11,710 nucleotides of DNA, taken from positions 1 through 11,710 of the forward strand of contig CAZVJA010000166.1 of assembly GCA_964626885.1 (NCBI GenBank). Direction: 5' to 3'. The position numbers were made by a program, and so were the translations under genes. The notes below the pieces were generated by a model. It searched no databases. It was given only the letters and a program-made list of their open reading frames with translations, and was not told the origin of the DNA. Every line of letters begins with the position of its first letter. The first letter of the stretch is position 1. This DNA comes from CAZVJA01 sp964626885 (GTDB lineage Bacteria > Planctomycetota > Planctomycetia > Planctomycetales > Planctomycetaceae). Positions 5,724 to 11,710 of this stretch are shown in pieces.

Positions 5724-8237
5724 GTGATTCACAACTCGGTTGGCAATAAGGTTGCGTTGCAGTCACTGGGAACCAACCTGCAGTTGGCTGTCGCTGGACC
5801 CGGCGAACGCTTTCCGAAAAACACCACGATCGAGCGGCCTTTTGCAGTACTCGGTCGCGCGGCGGAGTGCGATGTTTCTTTGCCCAACAGCAAAGTCAGC
5901 TACCGGCATGCCTATTTCCAACAGTTAGGCGGCAGGATCTTTTGTGTTGATCTCGGCAGTCGTACGGGAACACATTGGGAATCGGGGCAACGGACGAGCG
6001 GATGGCTGACAGCAGACGAAACTGTTCGCATTGGCCCGTTCTCTGTGAAGCTTCCCGAATCGCAAGACTCGGTAAGTCCTCCCCCATTGCCCGCGGGATT
6101 CAACCCGCTGGACCGCTACCAGGATCAGTTTGGCCCGCTCCCGCAAATTGAAATCGAGTTTCTTAACGGCGCGCCGGACCATCAAACGTGGCGTGTGAGC
6201 CGGATGATCACCCTCGTAGGGAGTTCGCGACGTTGTAAGTTCCGTCTGGAAGATGAGAGCGTATCGACATTTCATTGCGGTTTGGTCTGGTCCCCCGACG
6301 GCCTTTGGGTTGTTGATCTACTCGGAAAAGGGGGAACCCACGTCGGCGGAGAGCCCGTCCGTTTTGCATTGCTCAAGGAGAAGCAGAAAGTCAAGGTTGG
6401 TCGGTTTCTGATGCGAGTGCATTACGTCGACCGAGAGACTTCGAACCACACATCCTCCGAGCAATCCTCTCCGGAAAAGGCAAAACGTCGGCGACCTCGA
6501 TCCGCGGGGAAAGCCCAGCAGGCTTCCGTCGACCATCCGGAGAACGCGGAATCCTTTGCGATGCCAGAGATGGTCGCGGAGACCGCTGCAAAAGCAGTAC
6601 CCGAGTTGACGCGTGAGCGCACGCAGCTGGCTGCGGAACGGCAAACACTCGACGGTCTTAAGACCGAACTCGAATCGCTCAAGGCCCAGCTCGCAGAGCG
6701 CGAACAGGGGTTGAACCGTCGCGAAGACCTCCTGGCAGGATATGAAAATGACGTGGTCGAACGAAAGCAGGAGATCGAGGCGATTCGTTCGGAGTTGGAG
6801 CGAAGCGATTCCGAGTTGGCGGCCGCGAAGCATTTGGTGCAGAAGCACTGCGACGAACTACAGGAGCGCGACGAGCAATTGAAAGCTGAGCGCTCACGAT
6901 TCGATCAGGAACGATTCGTCTTTGAGCAGGAACGGCGAGACTTCGCCATTGAACGCGAGGATGTCGCGGGTTTGAAGAGCAAGCTGGAGGCGGAGTTGGC
7001 GTCACTTGCTCAGCGGCAGGAACAGCTTACTGTTCAGAAGTCTCACTTGGACCAGGCCCAAAAAGAGGCCGAGGTTCTCGCGGAAGAATATACCCGCACG
7101 GAAACCCAGCTGTTCAATCAGCGAGAATTGCTGATCCGCGAACGGGAAGCACTCGCCGACGAAAAAGCTCGCTGGCAGACAGACGCTGCGGAAGCCGACA
7201 AACGGGCCGCTGAGGCTGCGAAAAATCAATCCAAATTGTCCGCTCGAAGTTCGGATTTGAACAATCAGCTTGCCGAGTGTGAGCGGCGAAGTGAGGAGCT
7301 CGAAAAGCGGGAAGCGGAGCAGAAACGACAAAAGCAGCTTCTCGATGCGGACCGGCAAGGACTCGACAAAGAGCGAGCGGCGTTTCTTGCCGATCAGGAA
7401 CGACAAAAGCTGCGTTTTGACGACTTGAACAATCGCGAACTGGAGATGGAAGCTCGCCAATTGAAGTTTTCCGAAGCTCAGGGGCGGCTGGCCACTCAAT
7501 GGGAGGAATTGCACCAAAGCCAGGCTCAGCTCGAAGCGGAACGCAAGCGGATCGAATCGGAACGCGATGCACTCGCAGCTCGAGAAGAGCAGTTGCAAGA
7601 TGAATCCCGATCGATCGAACGGCAGCGCAACGAAATCGCCGCAAGAACCGAGGAACTCGCGGAGTTAAAGAGCATCCTCAAGGCAGAACGCGAGCAACTT
7701 GCTCAAGGGAAAGGGCAGATCCTCGCTGCTCGCCGTGCCCTCCGACACAAGCGTGCCGAGATTCTGTCGCAGCGTGAGGAATTGCAGCAACGAAATACTG
7801 TTGGAGAGGACGACAAAACGCCTATCGCCGATATGGAATACATCGATCCGCTACCGGAACATCCGCTGGAGTTGACTCGGCGAAACAAGGTCTTCAAGAC
7901 GCTTCAGGATGGGGATGTTTTGGTCGTCGTTCCGCAGGGGGATTCCAGTCAGTTTCATTATGCGGAGATTCAGACCGAAGCGAACAACGCCCGTCGTCTG
8001 CTCGATTCCGGTATGTTCACGCATGTCGTCATCGACTTTGACGGCGCGGAGATCTCCAGTGCGGTGATTATCAGCGTGATCGTCTCGCTGGCGCGGAAAG
8101 CGGGGGTGCGGGGCGGGCGAACCGTCTTGTGCCGAATGCCCGAAAAAACCCGGAGCGTATTGAAATCGATGAAGCTCGACGCGATCTGGCCGCATTTCGA
8201 TGCCGTTGACGCCGCCGTGGCTTCGCTGGCAAAGTAA
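5724..8237 (+). CDS. FHA-FHA-coiled-coil-STAS signalling protein
   Basis: An 837-residue cytoplasmic protein with no signal or membrane segment. FHA domain 1 (about 18-110) has Gly44-Arg45, the S-x-x-H core (Ser59, His62) and DLGSRTGT (76-83). FHA domain 2 (about 140-234) has Gly166, Ser181/His184 and DLLGKGGTHV, but Ser replaces the usual Arg at 167. A basic linker (KRRRPRS near 254-260) leads into about 400 residues of Glu/Arg/Gln-rich coiled coil (about 294-690). A C-terminal STAS domain (about 719-837) follows, with the pattern HVVIDFDGAE-ISSAVI. FHA domains bind phosphothreonine peptides; STAS domains act in anti-sigma partner switching. Canonical STAS has D-S-S/T-G; here it is I-S-S-A (Ser778, Ser779), so a phosphorylatable Ser may remain but the Gly is lost. 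The coiled coil suggests a long dimeric rod. No kinase, phosphatase or sigma gene is adjacent. Confidence 0.9.
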   Translation: MIHNSVGNKVALQSLGTNLQLAVAGPGERFPKNTTIERPFAVLGRAAECDVSLPNSKVSYRHAYFQQLGGRIFCVDLGSRTGTHWESGQRTSGWLTADETVRIGPFSVKLPESQDSVSPPPLPAGFNPLDRYQDQFGPLPQIEIEFLNGAPDHQTWRVSRMITLVGSSRRCKFRLEDESVSTFHCGLVWSPDGLWVVDLLGKGGTHVGGEPVRFALLKEKQKVKVGRFLMRVHYVDRETSNHTSSEQSSPEKAKRRRPRSAGKAQQASVDHPENAESFAMPEMVAETAAKAVPELTRERTQLAAERQTLDGLKTELESLKAQLAEREQGLNRREDLLAGYENDVVERKQEIEAIRSELERSDSELAAAKHLVQKHCDELQERDEQLKAERSRFDQERFVFEQERRDFAIEREDVAGLKSKLEAELASLAQRQEQLTVQKSHLDQAQKEAEVLAEEYTRTETQLFNQRELLIREREALADEKARWQTDAAEADKRAAEAAKNQSKLSARSSDLNNQLAECERRSEELEKREAEQKRQKQLLDADRQGLDKERAAFLADQERQKLRFDDLNNRELEMEARQLKFSEAQGRLATQWEELHQSQAQLEAERKRIESERDALAAREEQLQDESRSIERQRNEIAARTEELAELKSILKAEREQLAQGKGQILAARRALRHKRAEILSQREELQQRNTVGEDDKTPIADMEYIDPLPEHPLELTRRNKVFKTLQDGDVLVVVPQGDSSQFHYAEIQTEANNARRLLDSGMFTHVVIDFDGAEISSAVIISVIVSLARKAGVRGGRTVLCRMPEKTRSVLKSMKLDAIWPHFDAVDAAVASLAK

Positions 8238-8243
8238 CGTCGT

Positions 8244-9248
8244 TCAAAACATGGCGAGGCCCACCGGCTTTCCCGTCGCGAGTCCTTCCTCGGCGGCCAA
8301 CGCCATTTGAAAACAGCGGTGCACGTCGGCGATATCCGCCACCGGAATGAGTCCTCCCGCAACGCGTCGGCAAAAGTGATCGAGCATCACTTCGGTCTCC
8401 GTCCGGTCCGCCGTGAGCGACTCCCGTTCTCTTGTGGATTCGACTTGCCACTCGATCTCGGCCACATTCTCAATGGTCGCGCGACCTGATTCACAGGTAA
8501 TCGTGAAGCGGAGTTCCCCGGCACAATTGGGGAGTTGTACGGTGCTTCCCGGCGGCCGGGCGTGGATGCGGATTTCCGTTTCGGGCGATTCTCCTCCGGA
8601 ACGCCGCTGACTGAACTGAACGCGTACTTGGCTACCGGATGAACTTCCCGGGAATAGGGGTTCCAGCGGTGTTGCACGCAACGATACCGGCGACGTGCGA
8701 ATGACATAGCAGCACCAGTCAAACAGCCCGAGCAGGAAGTCCGTTTCCGTATCTTGTCCGGCCAGCGTCTCGCGGGCACCGGCATCGGGAGCGATCGCCT
8801 CGATCAGCACATGCCGCGGTTTCCCGAGCCGGGTGGCCATCAACTCCTGCAAACGGCTGGTTGCCGGCGTGTACCGACGGCTGAACTCCGTCATGATGGT
8901 GGTTTGCGCGGAGTTCGACAAATCCCGCAACCGCGCGATCTTTTGCAGATCGTTCCCCAAACTTCCGGCGACAAACACCGGTTTCTCACCGCAACACAAA
9001 AGCTCCAGAGCTTCCGCGGCGTACCAGTCGGAATCGAGAAACAAGATCCCGCGGATATCCGCGTGCTGGATGAGAGCACGTAGACCCTGTATGGGAACGG
9101 CCCCTAATTCCACGGCGACCTGGGCCGCGCGATCGGCTACCGCATCGTACACCGCGCGCACCCGAATCCGTTGCGACAGCTTGCCCAATGCCGCGCGATA
9201 TCGGCTCTCCCAGAGCGATCCGAGACCAATGACTCCGACGTTGATCAT
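8244..9248 (-). CDS. Gfo/Idh/MocA-type protein with degenerate active site
   Basis: This 334-residue product has the Gfo/Idh/MocA layout. An N-terminal Rossmann fold begins MINVGVIGLGSLWESRYRAAL, where GxGxxW stands for the nucleotide-binding GxGxxG/A. An acidic residue follows the second strand (VYDA, about 33-36), and a C-terminal alpha/beta domain completes it. Family members reduce or oxidise sugars and related compounds with NAD(P). The usual catalytic motif, GKPVFVEKPL, aligns with GEKPVFVAGSL (87-97), so AGS (94-96) occupies the EKP position and the catalytic Lys is missing. The second-domain G-x3-D-x3-H-x2-D motif is also absent: TDFLLGLFDWCCYVI has no His. It may be a non-catalytic relative. 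The ATG at 9248 is followed at once by the fold's first strand; no Shine-Dalgarno is visible. The 3' end converges on the FHA/STAS gene with 6 bp between stop codons. Confidence 0.82.
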   Translation of the reverse strand: MINVGVIGLGSLWESRYRAALGKLSQRIRVRAVYDAVADRAAQVAVELGAVPIQGLRALIQHADIRGILFLDSDWYAAEALELLCCGEKPVFVAGSLGNDLQKIARLRDLSNSAQTTIMTEFSRRYTPATSRLQELMATRLGKPRHVLIEAIAPDAGARETLAGQDTETDFLLGLFDWCCYVIRTSPVSLRATPLEPLFPGSSSGSQVRVQFSQRRSGGESPETEIRIHARPPGSTVQLPNCAGELRFTITCESGRATIENVAEIEWQVESTRERESLTADRTETEVMLDHFCRRVAGGLIPVADIADVHRCFQMALAAEEGLATGKPVGLAMF

Positions 9249-9389
9249 GGCAGCTTGGTTTGCCGGATATGCAGGAAGGGGCGGGAATCTCCGCCGCGAG
9301 ACGATCCAACATCATAGACACGCCCGTCGCGAATTACCAACCGCATCTCTTTCAATTCGACAGCCGCGCAGCAGCGGAAAAGACCGCCG

Positions 9390-9418
9390 TTGATCGGATA
9401 CGGCTTGCGGCCTAGAAT
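9390..9418 (+). promoter_or_regulatory. sigma-70-like promoter for the TIGR00300 gene
   Basis: TTGATC (9390-9395) and TAGAAT (9413-9418) are separated by exactly 17 nt and match the consensus hexamers at four and five positions. The start site would be near 9425. It is the best-matched promoter in the window apart from the TTGACA site at 3894. Confidence 0.55.
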
Positions 9419-9553
9419 ACCCGGGCGGCGAGTCCGACCGACGCAAATGTTGCGACGATGATTCGTACGTCACGGTAATTTGGGTGCGTTCGTTCCCCCA
9501 GGCCTCGTATCGAGTTCGATTACGGCCGAGCCAGGCAGCTTTGCAATCTCCAC

Positions 9554-9560
9554 GGAGGGG
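9554..9560 (+). promoter_or_regulatory. strong Shine-Dalgarno deciding the start at 9564
   Basis: GGAGGGG ends 3 nt before ATG 9564, with GGAGG 5 nt from it. This supports the ATG over the upstream in-frame TTG at 9480, which has no such site and would add a 28-residue extension unlike the family. Confidence 0.75.
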
Positions 9561-9563
9561 AAA

Positions 9564-10838
9564 ATGGACAGTCGCCTCCCGACGGCATCCCCTGAACCAG
9601 TCGCTTCCCCCACGGCCGCATTCGTCGAGGAAGTTGAGATTGTCGGACACATCGTTGACAGCCTGCTGCTTCCGAAAGTGCTCGACGAGATCATGCTGCT
9701 CGGCGGACGCTTCGCGATCCATGAGGTCCGCATTGGACATCGAAGATCCGATCCGAGTTACGCTCGGCTCGACGTGATCGCCGATACCCCGGCTGTGCTG
9801 GAAGCAATTCTCTCTTCCATTGGCCAGCATGGCGCTGTTCCGGTTCAACAGCAGGATTGTCGACTCGTTTCGGCCGATATGGACGGAGCCTTTCCCGAAG
9901 GTTTTTACTCCACGACCAACCAGGACACCGAGATTCGCCTGGGCGGAAAGTGGCTTCAAGTCCATGAACAGGAAATGGATTGCGGCATTCGGGTCGATCT
10001 GGAAACAAAACACGCCGCCTGTGTGCCGATGTCGGACGTGCGTGCGGGAGACATGATTCTTGTCGGACGCGCCGGCACGCGCGTGCATCCCCTCGAGCGA
10101 GACACACACAATCACGACGTCTTCGGGTTCATGGCGAGTACAGTCTCCAGCGAGAAACCCAAAGGGGTGACCGTTCGGGAAATCGCTGGGGCCATGCGAC
10201 GGGCTCGTGAAGGGCACGGAAAAATCCTCGTGGTGGCCGGGCCGGCCGTTGTGCATACCGGCAGCCGCGAGCATCTCAGCCATCTCATCCGCCATGGTTT
10301 TGTCAATGTCCTCTTCGCCGGCAACGCCCTCGCGACGCACGATATCGAACAGTCATTCTTCGACACGAGTCTCGGCATTTCGATGCGGCACGGCGGCTCG
10401 ATCAAGGAAGGGCACGAACACCACCTCCGGGCGATCAACCGCATCCGCCGCATCGGCGGCATTCGGCAGGCGGTCGAGCAGAACATCCTTACCAGTGGAA
10501 TCATGTATGAGTGCATCCAGAATCATGTTCCGTATCTGCTCGCCGGCAGCATTCGGGACGACGGCCCGCTTCCGGACGTTGTCACCGACGTCATCGAAGC
10601 GCAGCGGAAAATGCGCGAGTTATGCCACGGTGTCACCTTTGCACTGATGATCGCGACGACGCTGCACTCGATTGCCGTAGGCAACTTGCTGCCGGCCCGC
10701 GTGAAAGTGGTCTGTGTCGATATCAACCCCGCCACCGTCACAAAGCTGGCCGATCGTGGGAGCTTTCAGACCATCGGTCTGGTCACGGACGTCGAGCCGT
10801 TCCTGCGGGTGCTCGTGCAGGAACTTGGTGTGGTGTGA
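9564..10838 (+). CDS. TIGR00300 / LOR-SDH domain protein, ornithine cyclodeaminase type
   Basis: The 424-residue product matches the TIGR00300 family throughout. Residues about 20-125 form the LOR/SDH conserved region (FVEEVEIVGHIVDS onward). A middle segment has RAGDMILVGRAGTRVHP, then FGFMASTVSSEKPK (from 187). The C-terminal part has VVAGPAVVHTG, LFAGNALATHDIEQ, TSLGISMRHGG and VDINPATVTKLADRG (385-399), as in NAD-linked members. Relatives include archaeal ornithine cyclodeaminase (MMP1218) and the C-terminal part of cyanobacterial AgrE/ArgZ; the reaction there is ornithine to proline plus ammonia. I recall recent family naming that proposes nickel-pincer-nucleotide dependence, not verifiable here. 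The N-terminal arginine dihydrolase domain of AgrE is absent, so it would work on free ornithine. It has its own promoter and is not in an operon. Confidence 0.85.
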   Translation: MDSRLPTASPEPVASPTAAFVEEVEIVGHIVDSLLLPKVLDEIMLLGGRFAIHEVRIGHRRSDPSYARLDVIADTPAVLEAILSSIGQHGAVPVQQQDCRLVSADMDGAFPEGFYSTTNQDTEIRLGGKWLQVHEQEMDCGIRVDLETKHAACVPMSDVRAGDMILVGRAGTRVHPLERDTHNHDVFGFMASTVSSEKPKGVTVREIAGAMRRAREGHGKILVVAGPAVVHTGSREHLSHLIRHGFVNVLFAGNALATHDIEQSFFDTSLGISMRHGGSIKEGHEHHLRAINRIRRIGGIRQAVEQNILTSGIMYECIQNHVPYLLAGSIRDDGPLPDVVTDVIEAQRKMRELCHGVTFALMIATTLHSIAVGNLLPARVKVVCVDINPATVTKLADRGSFQTIGLVTDVEPFLRVLVQELGVV

Positions 10839-10869
10839 GTTGCACGGCACGGACGTGGTCCGACCGCCG
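10839..10869. terminator. short hairpin in the 31-bp convergent gap
   Basis: CGGAC-GTG-GTCCG at 10850-10862 forms a 5-bp stem in the gap between two convergent stop codons. There is no T-run on either strand, so any terminator role is weak. Nothing else is visible in the gap. Confidence 0.25.
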
Positions 10870-11478
10870 CTACGCCCGCAGATTCTTGGCCATCCATGCG
10901 TCAGCCGAATCCGCCTGCTCGTCGTTGATCACGCGTTCCACGATTTTCTGCTGAGCCAGTTTGATCTGCTGCGAGATCAAATCGCTGGCGAGCGGTTCCT
11001 GATCCTTCATGCCAAGCTTCTGCAGCATGCTGGTGACACAGTTCCCAACGGTTCCCTTCAGCAGCGCATCATTGAGCGCCAGATGATGGGTCACCCGGCT
11101 GCGGCAAGGGAGTCCCTGCGCGAATTCCGCCACCTTTTCGTCGTGCAGCCGCAACGGATGCCGCTCACCGACGATGATTTCGATCGTCTCCGAATCTCCG
11201 AAGATCGCCGCCGAGGTCGAGACGTAATTCAACTGGCCGGAGAGCGTGGCGGTCACAGGACCGTCGATGTCGTCCGCGCCGGCGATCTTTTCGAGTTCCG
11301 CCAATGTGTCTGGAAAATGAGCGACGAGAATGATCGCCAGCGGGGCATCCTCGGCCTGAAACCGTGCATTGACGAGCCTCTTGATACCCGCGAACTTTGC
11401 TTCCCGAGTCACCCAAACCGCATCGGACAGGGCAATGATGTTTTTTCGTTCGCCGATCAACCAGTTCAAGATTTTCAT
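10870..11478 (-). CDS. stand-alone SecA motor-domain-2-like protein
   Basis: This 202-residue product appears related to the second nucleotide-binding domain of SecA, without the rest of the protein. IEIIVGERHPLRLHD (99-113) aligns with SecA HIIGTERHESRRIDN. HHLALNDALL (131-140) aligns with FYLSLEDDLM. LGMKDQEP (155-162) aligns with LGMEEGEP, and QIKLAQQKIVER (171-182) with AIENAQKKVEAR. The N-terminal DAVWVTREAKFAGI (19-32) resembles the DAVYRTEREKF entry of NBD2, and LAIILVAHFPDTLAELEKI fits the first motor strand. The SecA arginine-finger motif GRSGRQGD is replaced by AQGLPCRSR, and the TNMAGRGTD motif by TATLSGQLN, so ATPase function is unlikely. It is soluble, with no signal. AAAGGGA at 11484-11490 is a possible Shine-Dalgarno. 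It may be a partner or regulator; the role is unknown. Confidence 0.7.
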   Translation of the reverse strand: MKILNWLIGERKNIIALSDAVWVTREAKFAGIKRLVNARFQAEDAPLAIILVAHFPDTLAELEKIAGADDIDGPVTATLSGQLNYVSTSAAIFGDSETIEIIVGERHPLRLHDEKVAEFAQGLPCRSRVTHHLALNDALLKGTVGNCVTSMLQKLGMKDQEPLASDLISQQIKLAQQKIVERVINDEQADSADAWMAKNLRA

Positions 11479-11624
11479 GAGCGTCCCTTTCTCGCTGGAG
11501 CCGCCGACCGTGCTAACACGTATACCGACGTTGCTCTAACTGCGAGAACGGGATGCAGGGGAGAAGGGATCACAAATTCCGGCGGACCGCTTCGGAGAGC
11601 TGCCGCAACTCAAGGGGGCGAAAG
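11479..11624. other. short divergent intergenic region
   Basis: About 146 bp between the SecA-like gene and the possible gene at the right edge. Apart from an A/G-rich stretch before each start (AAAGGGA on the minus strand, AGGGGG at 11613-11618 on the plus strand), no convincing promoter pair is visible. Confidence 0.35.
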
Positions 11625-11710
11625 ATGATCGGCCGGGCATACAAGTGGTTTCAAGACAGGGAGGGCGAGGCTCCCGCCGAGCCGCTGCGACCGGAAGTCT
11701 CTCGTTATGG
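11625..11710 (+). CDS. possible start of a gene, truncated by the window
   Basis: An ATG at 11625, 6 nt after AGGGGG, opens a frame that stays open to the window edge (28 codons). It encodes MIGRAYKWFQDREGEAPAEP and a few more residues. The EGEAPAEP part is the translation of the dispersed palindromic repeat at 11656-11685, not evidence of a protein family. Either a real gene has absorbed the repeat near its start, or the frame is incidental. No function can be given. Confidence 0.35.
   Translation, partial: MIGRAYKWFQDREGEAPAEPLRPEVSRY
11656..11685. repeat. planctomycete-type palindromic dispersed repeat (GSAGASPS/EGEAPAEP)
   Basis: The sequence can form two mutually exclusive hairpins: GGGAG/CTCCC (11659-11663 and 11671-11675) and GGCTC/GAGCC (11669-11673 and 11679-11683). 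One strand translates to EGEAPAEP and the other to GSAGASPS, peptides I recall from spurious or repeat-bearing annotated proteins in planctomycete genomes. It behaves like a REP-type element. Only one copy is in the window, so the repeat status rests on recalled knowledge. Confidence 0.55.

Larger units (their letters stand above)
9249..9563. other. divergent intergenic region, oxidoreductase-like / TIGR00300 genes
   Basis: About 315 bp between divergent starts. It holds a good plus-strand promoter (9390-9418) and, given that, a leader of roughly 139 nt before the TIGR00300 start. I see no riboswitch or arginine-type operator that I can name. The upstream in-frame TTG at 9480 and the GTG-initiated frame at 9484 are in the leader and lack ribosome binding sites. 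No clear minus-strand promoter for the 8244-9248 gene was found. Confidence 0.5.

Noticed and set aside
7326..7412. Short direct repeats (CGACAAAAGC) in the FHA/STAS gene
   Set aside because: They fall in the repetitive coiled-coil coding sequence and are explained by reuse of the same residues and codons.
6318..7644. Long minus-strand frames opposite the coiled coil (176, 198 and 176 codons)
   Set aside because: They are antisense shadows of the Glu/Arg/Gln-rich coiled coil and have biased Leu/Phe/Arg composition without domains.
9480..9563. 28-codon upstream extension of the TIGR00300 gene from a TTG
   Set aside because: The ATG at 9564 has a strong Shine-Dalgarno and gives the usual family length; the extension is unlike the family.
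9312..10340. 342-codon minus-strand frame
   Set aside because: Antisense to the TIGR00300 gene, whose motifs run its full length; the antisense product has no recognisable domain.
10714..11628. 304-codon plus-strand frame
   Set aside because: It overlaps the end of the TIGR00300 gene and is antisense to the SecA-like gene, which has ordered similarity to SecA; the plus product has no domain.

Overview
The window looks like chromosomal DNA from a planctomycete (Planctomycetales/Pirellulales type). Four things point there. A 23S rRNA gene is led by tRNA-Ile and tRNA-Ala but has no 16S gene beside it. There is a Tat-exported DUF1501 protein. At the right edge is a short palindromic repeat that I recall from planctomycete genomes as translating to EGEAPAEP on one strand and GSAGASPS on the other. 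Several genes also lack a clear Shine-Dalgarno sequence. The assignment is inference from content, not a phylogenetic placement.

Layout. Positions 1-2720 (minus strand) hold an rRNA transcription unit read leftward: tRNA-Ile(GAU), a spacer of mirrored heptamer repeats, tRNA-Ala(UGC), a structured spacer of about 500 nt with a boxA-like element, and the 5' two thirds of 23S rRNA, cut by the window edge. Upstream on the same strand is a small membrane-anchored protein of unknown function (2980-3465). A gene-free stretch of about 570 bp follows (3466-4034). It carries two copies of a 22-bp motif that resembles a DnaA-box doublet, and a good promoter. Then come two plus-strand genes, a DUF1501 secreted protein (4035-5477) and a large FHA-FHA-coiled-coil-STAS signalling protein (5724-8237).

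A minus-strand Gfo/Idh/MocA-type protein (8244-9248) converges on the FHA/STAS gene with only 6 bp between them; its usual catalytic EKP motif is replaced. Divergent from it is a TIGR00300 LOR/SDH-domain protein of the ornithine cyclodeaminase type (9564-10838), with a recognisable promoter and Shine-Dalgarno. Converging on that gene is a small minus-strand protein (10870-11478) that reads as a stand-alone, degenerate copy of the second motor domain of SecA. The window ends in the first codons of a possible plus-strand gene overlapping the dispersed repeat.

How they fit together. Apart from the rRNA unit there is no evident operon: most genes have their own spacers and alternate in strand. 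The strongest candidates for undescribed biology are the FHA-FHA-coiled-coil-STAS protein (a possible link between Ser/Thr-kinase phosphopeptide signalling and STAS partner switching), the orphan SecA-NBD2-like protein, the DnaA-box-like doublets from which the flanking genes point away, and the mirrored heptamer stem filling the inter-tRNA spacer.
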